Source: SIG455 sp045659025 (GTDB taxonomy: Bacteria > Bacillota > Clostridia > UMGS1810). From it: a stretch of DNA of 33,222 nucleotides. A model generated the notes under the pieces. It saw only the letters and a list, made by a program, of their open reading frames with translations. It was not told where the DNA came from and made no database searches. Where the stretch lies: positions 1 to 33,222 of the forward strand of contig JAZOWA010000017.1 of the NCBI GenBank assembly GCA_045659025.1. Reading direction: 5' to 3'. Below, in pieces: positions 1 through 7,025 of the stretch. Each line of letters starts with the position of its first letter. Positions within the stretch are counted from its first letter, which is position 1. Made by a program: the position numbers and the translations under genes.

Positions 1-2
1 TT

Positions 3-191
3 GGCCTCCGACTTCGAAAGAAAATTTTTGGTGTGTGTGATATGATTTCATGTGGAAGTCATTGGCATATTGATACAGTAAGGTGGCTTACTCTAGGATT
101 TTGCGCATTTACTGCACCTGTTTATTTAATTCTTGGAATTGCAATGAAATTTGGTTTTTACTTACCTAATATAACGGTTGAAAAACATTAA
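3..191 (+). CDS. C-terminal end of an unidentified membrane protein (partial, runs off the left edge)
   Basis: An open frame enters from the left edge and stops with TAA at 189-191, giving about 62 residues. It contains one long hydrophobic stretch (roughly residues 28-55) and a short polar tail ending VEKH. An internal ATG at 42 has no Shine-Dalgarno sequence, so the frame is more likely the end of a longer gene than a small gene of its own. A strong terminator follows 11 bases later, consistent with a real transcript end. Its codons are more AT-rich than those of most neighbours. I do not recognise the family. Confidence 0.4.
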   Translation, partial: GLRLRKKIFGVCDMISCGSHWHIDTVRWLTLGFCAFTAPVYLILGIAMKFGFYLPNITVEKH

Positions 192-202
192 TATTGTTTA
201 CA

Positions 203-239
203 AAAAGGCAGAAACGAAATTCAATCGTTTCTGCCTTTT
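203..239 (+). terminator. Rho-independent terminator after the left-edge gene
   Basis: A perfect 15-bp stem (203-217 with 225-239) with a 7-nt loop. The A-run on the left and T-run on the right are part of the stem, so it can end transcription in either direction. Confidence 0.85.
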
Positions 240-355
240 AAAATTTCTGTCCTTTAGAACACTCCGCATACTCCGTCTCTTTTTTGTCCTCATATCAAGG
301 GACAAGTAATCATATATTGTAGCAAGTCACTTTCTGCAAAAAAGGAGTTGGTCTG

Positions 356-619
356 ATGATTACTTTCCCCAGCGTTGTGGGATACATACTGGGTCTTCTG
401 ATACTGTTTGTGGTGGCTCGGATATTCATGCGCCCTGTCGCCTTCATTTTGCGCCTTATTATGAGCAGTATTCTCGGCGGGGTGATACTCTGCCTTATTA
501 ACCTTGCCCACCCTGTATTTCACCTTTATATAGGAATAAACCCCGTCACATCACTTGTGACGGGGCTGTTTGGAATTCCCGGGATTTGTCTGCTGCTTCT
601 ATTGCAGATTATATTCTGA
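356..619 (+). CDS. bofA: BofA-family protein (pro-sigma-K processing inhibitor homologue)
   Basis: A small integral membrane protein of 87 residues. In B. subtilis BofA sits with SpoIVFA and the protease SpoIVFB in the forespore outer membrane and holds back pro-sigma-K cleavage; the same role here is inferred. Two N-terminal hydrophobic segments (about residues 8-24 and 28-50) are followed by the family's hallmark C-terminal part: an Asn-Pro-Val-Thr segment near 62-65 and the GIPGICLLLLLQ motif at the end. The length matches the family. An AAAGGAG ribosome site at 341-347 lies 8 bases before the ATG. The TGA stop ends exactly one base before the serS stop codon, so the two genes converge with no spacer. 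Its presence suggests a spore former or a descendant of one. Confidence 0.85.
   Translation: MITFPSVVGYILGLLILFVVARIFMRPVAFILRLIMSSILGGVILCLINLAHPVFHLYIGINPVTSLVTGLFGIPGICLLLLLQIIF
541..570 (-). terminator. Hairpin inside bofA, probable terminator for the serS operon
   Basis: A perfect 10-bp stem (541-550 with 556-565) and 5-nt loop lies within the bofA reading frame. Read on the minus strand it begins about 55 bases after the serS stop and is followed by a short T-rich run (GTTTATT), as expected for a weak intrinsic terminator. Read on the plus strand it encodes the conserved Asn-Pro-Val-Thr part of BofA. Confidence 0.5.
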
Positions 620-1888
620 TTACTCAGGCTTGATAACGTCTGTACCCATATAAGGACGAAGAACCTCGGGGATAGTTACAGAGCCGTCGGCGTTCTGGAA
701 GTTCTCCAAAATTGCGGCAACTGTTCTGCCGATTGCCACGCCTGAGCCGTTGATTGTGTGGACAAACTGTGCCTTGTCTGTGGGAGATGCCTTGAACTTG
801 ATGTTGGCACGTCTTGCCTGGAAGTCTAAGAAGTTGGAGCAGGATGAGATCTCTACGTATCTGTTGTAGCTGGGCATCCATACCTCAATATCGTATTTCT
901 TGGATGCGGTAAAGCCAAGGTCACCTACGCAGATGCTAACCACTCTGTAGGGAAGACCGAGCATCTGGAGTACCTTCTCTGCATCGGCGGTGAGCTTTTC
1001 GTGCTCTGCTTCGGATGTTTCGGGAGTGGTGAACTTAACAAGCTCTACCTTATTGAACTGGTGCTGACGGATGAGTCCGCGGGTATCCTTACCGGCAGAA
1101 CCTGCCTCTGCACGGAAGCAAGCGGAGTATGCCGCATACTTGAGGGGAAGCTGATCAGCAGTTAAAATCTCGTCACGGTGCATATTGGTAACGGGCACCT
1201 CTGCGGTGGGAATGAGGAAGTAATCGTTGTTTGTCTTGAACGCATCCTCCTCAAACTTGGGCAACTGTCCTGTGCCTATCATGGAACGGCGATGTACCAT
1301 ATAGGGCGGGAAAATCTCTGTGTAACCGTTATCGGTGTGGGTGTTTAAGTAGAAGTTGATTACGCTTCTCTCCAATCGTGAGCCGAGGCCCTTGTAGAAG
1401 GTGAATCTTGTGCCTGTAACCTTGGCAGCGGTAGCCGCATCAAGTATGCCAAGATCTGCACCGATATCCCAATGCGCCTTCGCCTCAAAATCAAAGGTTC
1501 TGGGTTCGCCCCAACGACGAATCTCCACGTTGTCCTCATCAGTATCACCATCGGGGGATGAGGGGTCGGGGATGTTGGGGATAGAGAGCATTTTGAGGTT
1601 AAGCTCCTCATCAACCACACGGATCTGCTCGTCATATTCCTTAATCTTCTCGGAAATCTCCTTCATCTCCCTGAATATCTCGGTGGTGTCCTTACCCTCT
1701 TTTTTCAAAGCGGGTATCTGCTTGCTCACCTCGTTCTGACGGCTTTTAAGCTGCTCTGCCTCAAAGAGAAGCTCTCTGCGCTTTGCATCCACCGCCAGTA
1801 CGGCATCAATATCGATTTCTTCTTTTCTTCTTGCGAGGGCGGCTTTCACATTCTCGGTATCCTCACGAAGTCTTCTGATGTCTAACAT
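620..1888 (-). CDS. serS: Serine--tRNA ligase
   Basis: Class II synthetase that charges tRNA-Ser (and tRNA-Sec where present) with serine in the cytoplasm; 422 residues, normal for the family. The first ~105 residues form the long antiparallel coiled-coil arm that grips the long variable arm of tRNA-Ser. The catalytic core shows the TAEVP element (about 228), motif 2 with CFRAEAGSAG (about 257-266) followed by RGLIRQHQF, and motif 3 NGSGVAIGRT (about 380-389). I start it at the ATG followed by LDIRRL because GAAAGGAAG lies just upstream; an in-frame TTG 18 bases earlier lacks a ribosome site. It is the last gene of the parA-parB-coiled-coil operon, 26 bases after its predecessor. No T-box leader is visible. 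Confidence 0.97.
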   Translation of the reverse strand: MLDIRRLREDTENVKAALARRKEEIDIDAVLAVDAKRRELLFEAEQLKSRQNEVSKQIPALKKEGKDTTEIFREMKEISEKIKEYDEQIRVVDEELNLKMLSIPNIPDPSSPDGDTDEDNVEIRRWGEPRTFDFEAKAHWDIGADLGILDAATAAKVTGTRFTFYKGLGSRLERSVINFYLNTHTDNGYTEIFPPYMVHRRSMIGTGQLPKFEEDAFKTNNDYFLIPTAEVPVTNMHRDEILTADQLPLKYAAYSACFRAEAGSAGKDTRGLIRQHQFNKVELVKFTTPETSEAEHEKLTADAEKVLQMLGLPYRVVSICVGDLGFTASKKYDIEVWMPSYNRYVEISSCSNFLDFQARRANIKFKASPTDKAQFVHTINGSGVAIGRTVAAILENFQNADGSVTIPEVLRPYMGTDVIKPE

Positions 1889-1914
1889 ATCTGTTCTTCC
1901 TTTCAAATATAATC

Positions 1915-2310
1915 TTATTTAATTATCTTATCGTAAATATACTTGCCGTTCTCGGTAAGGGTGGTGGGGTCAATGGACTCAACCATCTTCCTCGCATTTG
2001 AACGGTTACCCTTATCCCACTCACGAAGTGCGCCAATGAGGGTGTCTGCCACAGCGGCACCTTTAAGCACCTCGTTCTCTTCCTTCACAGTCTTAAGCTC
2101 CGCCTTGAGCTTACCGTTCTCTGTGGTGAGATTCATATTCGCCTTTGACAGCTCTGTCACGCTCTGTTGCATTCCCACCGTGGCGGTCTTGTGGGATTCA
2201 ATCTCTTCTGCGTAGTTTTTCTGTGTCATACCCGCAAAGGTGATGAGCACAAGAGCCACCGCAAAAAGTATGATAGTGTAAAACCACAAAAACTGGGTGT
2301 TCTTCTTCAC
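1915..2310 (-). CDS. Membrane-anchored coiled-coil protein of unknown function
   Basis: A 131-residue protein starting at GTG, with AAGGTGA 7 bases upstream. Residues 8-28 form one transmembrane helix after a short positive N-terminus (MKKN), so the rest is probably outside the cell or in the spore/septal space. Residues ~33-83 are a heptad-rich coiled coil (repeated L/V positions, many E/K). A compact C-terminal segment (about 88-131) contains LREWDKGNRSNARKMVESID. The layout recalls FtsL/DivIC-type septal proteins, but I see no family match and do not assign one. It lies between parB and serS in the same operon, so it may serve chromosome segregation or the envelope; this is inferred from position only. 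Confidence 0.75.
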   Translation of the reverse strand: MKKNTQFLWFYTIILFAVALVLITFAGMTQKNYAEEIESHKTATVGMQQSVTELSKANMNLTTENGKLKAELKTVKEENEVLKGAAVADTLIGALREWDKGNRSNARKMVESIDPTTLTENGKYIYDKIIK

Positions 2311-2344
2311 CTATGTTCACCTTCTTTGATTTTATGTACCTTAT

Positions 2345-2371
2345 GGGGAGCAAATTCTGCTCTCCTTTTTT
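2345..2371 (+). terminator. Terminator-like hairpin between parB and the coiled-coil gene, oriented on the plus strand
   Basis: An 8-bp stem (2345-2352 with 2358-2365) with a 5-nt loop, followed on the plus strand by six T. The surrounding genes are all on the minus strand, where no T-run follows. It would therefore stop antisense transcription rather than the operon transcript. Confidence 0.5.
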
Positions 2372-2478
2372 ATTTTCTTCAAAATTGCCCTTTTAAGCAA
2401 AAATTATTCTCCCGCAGTTTGGAACTCGTAATTTTCAAATTATCCACCTCAAAATCCGTTTTTCGAGGTCGTTTTTTC

Positions 2479-3342
2479 TCAAAGTCCCAACAATTTTACA
2501 ATTCTTTCCAAATCCTCTGTGCCGTAATATTCAATCTCTATCTTGCCCTTTTTACTGTTGCCTGAGATTCTGGTCTTGGTGGAAAGATGTTTGGTGATTT
2601 TATCTTCCAGCTCTTTATAAGCAAGTTTCACATTGATATCTGATTTCGTCTCTTTTTTAGTGGCAACGGGTTTTGAAGAAAGTTCTTCTTCCAATGCTCT
2701 TACGCTGAGGTCCTCGTTAACCGCCTTCTCCGCCAGAGAAACAAGTCTGCTCTCGTCGGTGCAGGAAAGAAGTACCTTGGCATGACCAAATGAAAGTCTG
2801 CCCTCTTCCACGTAATCTATCACTTTGCCCGGGAGATTCAATATACGGAGACTGTTTGCAATAGAAGAACGGCTCTTGCCCAACTTCTTGGCAATCTGCT
2901 CCTGAGTGAGGTGGAATTCCTCTGCCAGTCTCTTATAACCCTTTGCCTCTTCGATGGGGTTAAGGTCCTGTCTCTGCAGGTTCTCCACCAAAGACACCTG
3001 ATAAAGCGCCTCTTTATCCATATCACGGATAATGGCAGGGATAGTGGTGGCGCCTGCTATCTTTGACGCTCTCCAACGGCGTTCACCTGCGATAATGCGG
3101 TAGAATCCGTTATCCTGCTTCTTTACTATAATGGGAGTGATTACTCCGTGTTCTGCAATAGATGCTGCCAGTTCCGAGAGTTTCTCGTTATCAAATCTCG
3201 TTCTGGGCTGTGCGCTGTCCGGCTCAACGTCGGTGAGACGAAGCTCCACCACGCTCTCACCCTCACGGGTACTGATTACAACCGGCTCTGAATTGTGGGC
3301 AAAAAGCGCATCAAGGCCCTTACCCAATCCTTTTCTTGCCAT
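2479..3342 (-). CDS. parB: Chromosome-partitioning protein ParB (Spo0J)
   Basis: CTP-dependent DNA clamp that loads at parS sites, spreads, and with ParA and SMC segregates newly replicated origins. It has 287 residues, usual for chromosomal ParB. The start MARKGLGKGLDALF is the typical N-terminal ParA-contacting peptide. The CTP-binding/ParB-N motif GERRWRAS is at 86-93 and the ENLQRQDLNPIEEA element at 120-133. A helix-turn-helix lies at about 145-168 (LTQEQIAKKLGKSRSSIANS), and a C-terminal dimerisation region with a Lys-rich linker ends the protein. GAGGTGA precedes the ATG. It starts 11 bases after parA ends. Matching parS sites are present in this window at 4229-4244 and 7240-7255. Confidence 0.97.
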   Translation of the reverse strand: MARKGLGKGLDALFAHNSEPVVISTREGESVVELRLTDVEPDSAQPRTRFDNEKLSELAASIAEHGVITPIIVKKQDNGFYRIIAGERRWRASKIAGATTIPAIIRDMDKEALYQVSLVENLQRQDLNPIEEAKGYKRLAEEFHLTQEQIAKKLGKSRSSIANSLRILNLPGKVIDYVEEGRLSFGHAKVLLSCTDESRLVSLAEKAVNEDLSVRALEEELSSKPVATKKETKSDINVKLAYKELEDKITKHLSTKTRISGNSKKGKIEIEYYGTEDLERIVKLLGL

Positions 3343-3353
3343 GAAATCACCTC

Positions 3354-4118
3354 TTATTTATTGGCGTTAATAATCTCTTCTGCCAGATCCATATAACTGT
3401 CTGTGCCTTTGCAATGGGGATCGTAAATATGTATCGGCTCCCCGAAGCTGGGCGCCTCGGAGATGCGGACATTACGGGGAATGACCGATTTGTAAACCTT
3501 GCCGGGATAGTACTTCTTCACCTCGTCAGCCACCTGAATAGACAGGTTGGTGCGGGTGTCAAACATAGTAAGAAGCACACCCTCAATATCTATCTCCTTG
3601 TTAAGATTCCTCTTCACATTCCTCACGGTACACATAAGCTGACTCAATCCCTCAAGGGCGTAATACTCGCACTGAATGGGGATAAGCACCGTGTCGGTGG
3701 CCACGAAGGCATTTAAGGTAACAAGGCCAAGGGAAGGGGGACAATCAATAATGATGAAGTCGTAATCGTCTTTTACGGACTCTACCGCTTCTTTCATAAG
3801 GAATTCCCTGTCTTCCATAGACACAAGCTCAATCTCTGCGCCCGCCAGATCTATATTGGAGGGGCAGATATCAAGGTTATCAAATCGGGTGGGGATAATT
3901 GCTTCCTTAAGGGAAACATCCCCGATAAGCACGTTATATACGGAATAGGCGGCAGAAGATTTGTCAATACCCAAGCCTTCCGAGGCGTTGCCCTGAGGGT
4001 CGGTATCTATGAGGAGTACCTTCTTGCCCAACTTGCCCAGACAAGCACTCGCATTGACTGCGGTGGTGGTTTTGCCCACGCCGCCCTTCTGGTTGGCAAC
4101 GGCAATACATTTACCCAT
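3354..4118 (-). CDS. parA: Chromosome-partitioning ATPase ParA (Soj)
   Basis: Deviant-Walker ATPase of the ParA/MinD family, which forms nucleoid-bound dimers and partners ParB; in Bacillus the homologue also regulates DnaA. It has 254 residues. The deviant Walker A KGGVGKTT is at 10-17, the Walker A' region LLIDTDPQGNAS at about 35-46, and the Walker B IIIDCPPSLG at about 121-130. The short N-terminus without a helix-turn-helix marks it as a chromosomal (type Ib-like) ParA rather than a plasmid type Ia. The ribosome site is AAAGGAG, 7 bases from the ATG. It is the first gene of the operon; a degenerate parS-like site lies about 55 bases upstream. Confidence 0.97.
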   Translation of the reverse strand: MGKCIAVANQKGGVGKTTTAVNASACLGKLGKKVLLIDTDPQGNASEGLGIDKSSAAYSVYNVLIGDVSLKEAIIPTRFDNLDICPSNIDLAGAEIELVSMEDREFLMKEAVESVKDDYDFIIIDCPPSLGLVTLNAFVATDTVLIPIQCEYYALEGLSQLMCTVRNVKRNLNKEIDIEGVLLTMFDTRTNLSIQVADEVKKYYPGKVYKSVIPRNVRISEAPSFGEPIHIYDPHCKGTDSYMDLAEEIINANK

Positions 4119-4173
4119 AATTCTGCTCCTTTCCTGATGTTTTCTTGATTATAAACCCATTTTACCACAAAAT

Positions 4174-4189
4174 TGTTCTACATGGAACA
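4174..4189. promoter_or_regulatory. Degenerate parS-like site upstream of parA
   Basis: TGTTCTACATGGAACA matches the palindrome TGTTCCACGTGGAACA at 14 of 16 positions. On the minus strand its TTCCAT lies 17 bases upstream of an extended -10-like TGGTAAAAT (around 4150-4158), so the site may overlap the parA promoter and allow ParB feedback. The promoter is inferred; the sequence similarity is direct. Confidence 0.45.
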
Positions 4190-4228
4190 TTTTTATTGAA
4201 AAAAGTTAAAAAATTTTAATATTTCCTC

Positions 4229-4244
4229 TGTTCCACGTGGAACA
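4229..4244. promoter_or_regulatory. parS site (perfect palindrome)
   Basis: TGTTCCACGTGGAACA is a perfect 16-bp palindrome and matches the bacterial parS consensus TGTTNCACGTGAAACA with one difference. It lies between the parA start and the AEC permease stop codon, whose last base immediately follows the site. Distance to oriC is about 10.5 kb. Confidence 0.9.
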
Positions 4245-5162
4245 TCATAGCAAAAGGGTGGTCATAAGGGGGATTGTGACTACCCCGAGCACCAATGCCA
4301 CAAGCACCGCCGAGGCGGCGTGGGTGGAGTCAAGGCCCCGCCCCGAGAGGACTATTATAATGTTTGATGCGATGGGCATCATGGATATTATGGTGGCCAC
4401 ATCCCTCACATCGCTCCTCACACCTATAAGGGACAGAACCGCATACACCCCTATGGGAATTACCACAAGACGAAGGAGCGCCACCAGATAGCACAGAGGG
4501 CTTGCAAGGGTTTTCTTCACCGACACTCCTGCCAGGGTCATACCCACCAGAAGCATCGCCAGAGGAGTAGTCATGGCACCGAAGGATTCGATAGTCCGCT
4601 CTATGCCCCGGGGGAATGCGATTTTCGTGAGGAACAGCACAAGCCCTGCCACCACCCCAAGCATAGGGGGATTGAGGAGCAGTTTGCGAAGGTTTCTCCC
4701 CCCGGATTTATCAAGGATAAATGCCACTCCCACGGATTGCACCATTAAAAACAGGGGCAGGGAATAAACGGTGGCCATTACCAACCCCCGTTCACCCATA
4801 AGTGCCTCTGCCACGGGATAACCCATAAAGGAGAAGTTGGAAAAGCACAGGGCGAATCGTATCACGCCCCTCATCTCCTCTTTTGGCTTGGTGTATCGTA
4901 TCACCAGCTCTGCCAGTAGCTTTGACACGAGCACTATGGCAGAGGACACGGCAAACAGAGCCAGTGCATCGCTTACGGATATGTCCCCTGCGCCACCACG
5001 GAGCGCCAATGCCACGGTGCAGGGCAGAGTGATGTTATACAGAAAGGCGGACACCCCCTTCACAAACCCCTTCTCCACAATACCGATACGGATTATGATA
5101 AATCCCACCACCACGGGCATAAACAGGTTAAGCACCTGATTGATTATTAAAGATGTATTCAA
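4245..5162 (-). CDS. AEC-family (auxin efflux carrier-type) permease
   Basis: A polytopic membrane protein of 305 residues, almost entirely hydrophobic with about ten predicted helices. It shows the AEC/bile-acid-sodium symporter-type layout of two five-helix halves, with conserved elements such as FSNFSFMGYPV in the first half and a C-terminal MPIASNIIIVL segment. Bacterial members export or import small organic anions (malate and malonate are examples); the substrate here cannot be read from sequence. The start is uncertain: I prefer the TTG before NTSLIINQVLNLF because AAAAGG lies 9 bases before it; a GTG three codons earlier would have no usable ribosome site. It is divergent from eno and ends directly against a parS site. 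Confidence 0.85.
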   Translation of the reverse strand: MNTSLIINQVLNLFMPVVVGFIIIRIGIVEKGFVKGVSAFLYNITLPCTVALALRGGAGDISVSDALALFAVSSAIVLVSKLLAELVIRYTKPKEEMRGVIRFALCFSNFSFMGYPVAEALMGERGLVMATVYSLPLFLMVQSVGVAFILDKSGGRNLRKLLLNPPMLGVVAGLVLFLTKIAFPRGIERTIESFGAMTTPLAMLLVGMTLAGVSVKKTLASPLCYLVALLRLVVIPIGVYAVLSLIGVRSDVRDVATIISMMPIASNIIIVLSGRGLDSTHAASAVLVALVLGVVTIPLMTTLLL

Positions 5163-5196
5163 ATTCCTCACCCTTTTTCGCTTTTTGTGTATATCT

Positions 5197-5213
5197 TGGG
5201 TAATTTTTACCCA
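5197..5213. promoter_or_regulatory. Inverted repeat between the AEC permease and eno
   Basis: TGGGTAA and TTACCCA form a perfect 7-bp inverted repeat with a 3-bp centre in the 88-bp divergent region. It is a plausible operator or weak bidirectional promoter part, but no clear -35/-10 pair surrounds it. Confidence 0.35.
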
Positions 5214-5250
5214 TAATATACCGAAAAACAAGACGAAAGGGTGACATATT

Positions 5251-6579
5251 ATGAAGCAATACTTGGAAATCGCAGAGGTACGGAGCAGAGAGGTACTGGA
5301 CTCCCGTGGCAATCCCACAGTGGAAGCAGAGGTTATCACTGCGGAAGGGTTCGTGGGCAGAGCGTCTGTGCCCTCGGGTGCATCCACGGGCAAATACGAG
5401 GCAAAGGAGCTTCGTGACGGTGGGGAGAGGTATCTTGGTCAGGGAGTGTCGGTGGCGGTGGCAAATATAAATAAGGATATAGCCTCCGCCATAGTGGGTA
5501 TGAACGTGCTTGATCAATCAAGGATAGACGAGGTGCTCCGCTCCGTTGACGGTACAGAGAGCAAAAGCCGACTCGGCGCCAACGCAATCCTTGCGGTATC
5601 GGTGGCCTGTGCCAAGGCGGCTGCCTGTGCGTTGGGGTTATCCCTTTATCAGTATATAGGCGGTGTGGGTGGTCGGAGACTCCCCATACCTATGATGAAT
5701 ATCTTAAACGGCGGTGCCCATGCGGACAATAACATTGATATTCAGGAATTTATGATAATGCCCGTGGGCGCCACCACCTTTGCAGAGGGGATGCGGATGT
5801 GCGCCGAGGTGTATCACACATTGAAAAAGATACTCAAGGAGCAGAACCTGTCCACCGCAGTAGGTGACGAGGGTGGTTTTGCCCCCGACCTTGAAAGTGA
5901 CGAGGATGCCCTCCGTCTTATTATGGCTTCCATCGGCAAAGCAGGGTACAAGACCCCCGAGGATTTCGTGCTTGCCCTTGATTGTGCATCCTCCGAATGG
6001 GCTACAGAGAATGGCTACATCCTGCCAAAGTCAGGGAAGAAATACAGCACGGAGGAGCTTATCGCCTATTGGGAGAGACTCTGCGGTGAATACCCAATCG
6101 TATCTATCGAGGACGGTCTCGGCGAAGAGGATTGGGACGGTTGGCGGATTATGACGGAGAGACTGGGTGGCAGGATACGTCTTGTGGGGGATGATTTGTT
6201 CGTCACTAACCCCATCCGCCTGGACAAGGGCATCAAATCAAAGGCGGGTAATGCATTGCTGGTTAAAATCAACCAGATAGGCACCTTGACGGAGACCATT
6301 GAAGCGGTGGAGCTTGCCCATAAGGCAGGCTATACCACCATCCTTTCCCACCGAAGCGGTGAGACGGAGGATACCACCATAGCAGACCTTGCGGTGGGAT
6401 TGAATTCGGGGCAGATCAAGACGGGGGCTCCCACCAGAGGGGAACGTACCGCCAAGTATAACCGCCTTATCCGTATTGAAGAGGAGCTGGGGGATATGGC
6501 TCTGTATGGCCACGGAACATCCCCACGGGCAAAGCCTGCTCCCGAAGAGCCAAAGGGCGCCAATGTGTTTTATAAGTAG
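5251..6579 (+). CDS. eno: Enolase (phosphopyruvate hydratase)
   Basis: Converts 2-phosphoglycerate to phosphoenolpyruvate in glycolysis and the reverse in gluconeogenesis; Mg-dependent, cytoplasmic, octameric in Gram-positive bacteria. 442 residues, slightly longer than the usual ~430. Visible hallmarks are the substrate loop SGASTGKYEA near 42-51, VGDEGGFAPDL (catalytic Glu) in the middle, the metal ligands in SIEDGLGEEDW and VGDDLFVTN, the catalytic Lys in LVKINQIGT, and the family signature LSHRSGETEDTTIADLAVG. The ribosome site AAAGGGTG lies 8 bases before the ATG. The stop codon TAG is itself part of the GTAGGG tail of a dispersed hairpin repeat that begins there. It is not in the usual gap-pgk-tpi-gpm cluster. 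Confidence 0.98.
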   Translation: MKQYLEIAEVRSREVLDSRGNPTVEAEVITAEGFVGRASVPSGASTGKYEAKELRDGGERYLGQGVSVAVANINKDIASAIVGMNVLDQSRIDEVLRSVDGTESKSRLGANAILAVSVACAKAAACALGLSLYQYIGGVGGRRLPIPMMNILNGGAHADNNIDIQEFMIMPVGATTFAEGMRMCAEVYHTLKKILKEQNLSTAVGDEGGFAPDLESDEDALRLIMASIGKAGYKTPEDFVLALDCASSEWATENGYILPKSGKKYSTEELIAYWERLCGEYPIVSIEDGLGEEDWDGWRIMTERLGGRIRLVGDDLFVTNPIRLDKGIKSKAGNALLVKINQIGTLTETIEAVELAHKAGYTTILSHRSGETEDTTIADLAVGLNSGQIKTGAPTRGERTAKYNRLIRIEEELGDMALYGHGTSPRAKPAPEEPKGANVFYK

Positions 6580-6660
6580 GGAATGGCGGTTCCCGACATT
6601 CCGCAGGTTTTTTCATACGGAACGTCCCAAGGGCCGTTCCCTACAAGCTCTCATATAGTG
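6576..6660. repeat. Dispersed GTAGG-tailed hairpin repeats, pair after eno
   Basis: Two hairpins face each other. The first (6580-6602) has a 6-bp stem, a 1x1 mismatch, 3 bp and a 3-nt loop, with GTAG on its left. The second (6619-6640) has the same plan with a 2-nt loop and CTAC on its right. The first 28 bases (6576-6603) recur exactly, inverted, at 32982-33009 and 33119-33146, and 6644-6659 resembles 33014-33032 inverted. A T6 run (6608-6613) after the first hairpin may also make it the eno terminator. Confidence 0.8.
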
Positions 6661-6675
6661 TATCCGTAGTGCATA

Positions 6676-6699
6676 ACGGCAGGGGTTTGCTCCTGCCGT
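6676..6699. repeat. Strong hairpin in the eno-gyrA intergenic region
   Basis: A 10-bp stem (6676-6685 with 6690-6699, one G-T pair) and a TTTG loop. No T-run follows on either strand, so it is not an obvious terminator. It sits between members of the two repeat families. Confidence 0.6.
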
Positions 6700-6721
6700 A
6701 CGAGAATATATGCAAATATTG

Positions 6722-6748
6722 CGTAGGGTGCAGCCCTTGGGATGCACC
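6722..6748. repeat. GTAGG-tailed hairpin repeat
   Basis: GTAG followed by GGTGCA, a mismatch, CCC, TT, GGG, a mismatch and TGCACC (6727-6748). This is the same 6+1x1+3 architecture as the copies at 6580, 6619 and 7173, with a different stem sequence. Compensated stem changes with a conserved shape point to selection on structure. Confidence 0.75.
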
Positions 6749-6762
6749 GAAATCCTGTAAAT

Positions 6763-6805
6763 GAAATACACCTTCGGTGTGTGAAATCCGCGTTGCGGAC
6801 GAAAT
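6763..6805. repeat. Short GTGAAAT-linked hairpin array
   Basis: A 5-bp hairpin with a TTC loop (6768-6780), the linker GTGAAAT (6781-6787), then a 4-bp hairpin (6788-6798) followed by a degenerate linker. It belongs to the same family as the long arrays at 7026, 17240 and 20077. Confidence 0.7.
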
Positions 6806-7020
6806 CTCCGAACCCTACAGTGGCACAAAGGTAGTGCAGATATCAACGATTGCTCCGCAATCTACACCTCATCCCCCGCAAGCGGTCCCCCTGAAGGTGA
6901 ATTGGCTCACCGAGCCAAGAGAGGCCACCCTGGGGTGTCCCCTCAAAGGGGAAGGCATTATGGGGGGGCAACAAGGTGACCAAAAAAAGAAGAAAACCGC
7001 AGGGACGGGAACTTCATTCC
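6806..7020. other. Non-coding block with no recognised gene
   Basis: No convincing reading frame with a ribosome site is present on either strand. It contains small hairpins, including a 7-bp stem around 6902-6918 and a CCCC/GGGG pairing around 6939-6951, a run of G at 6962-6968, and an A-rich stretch near 6983-6996. It resembles the degenerate remains of a larger repeat module; I cannot assign a function. Confidence 0.4.
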
Positions 7021-7025
7021 CGTCA

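Noticed and set aside
1889..1906. N-terminal extension of serS from a TTG codon
   Set aside because: No ribosome site precedes the TTG, whereas GAAAGGAAG precedes the ATG that gives the standard SerRS start.
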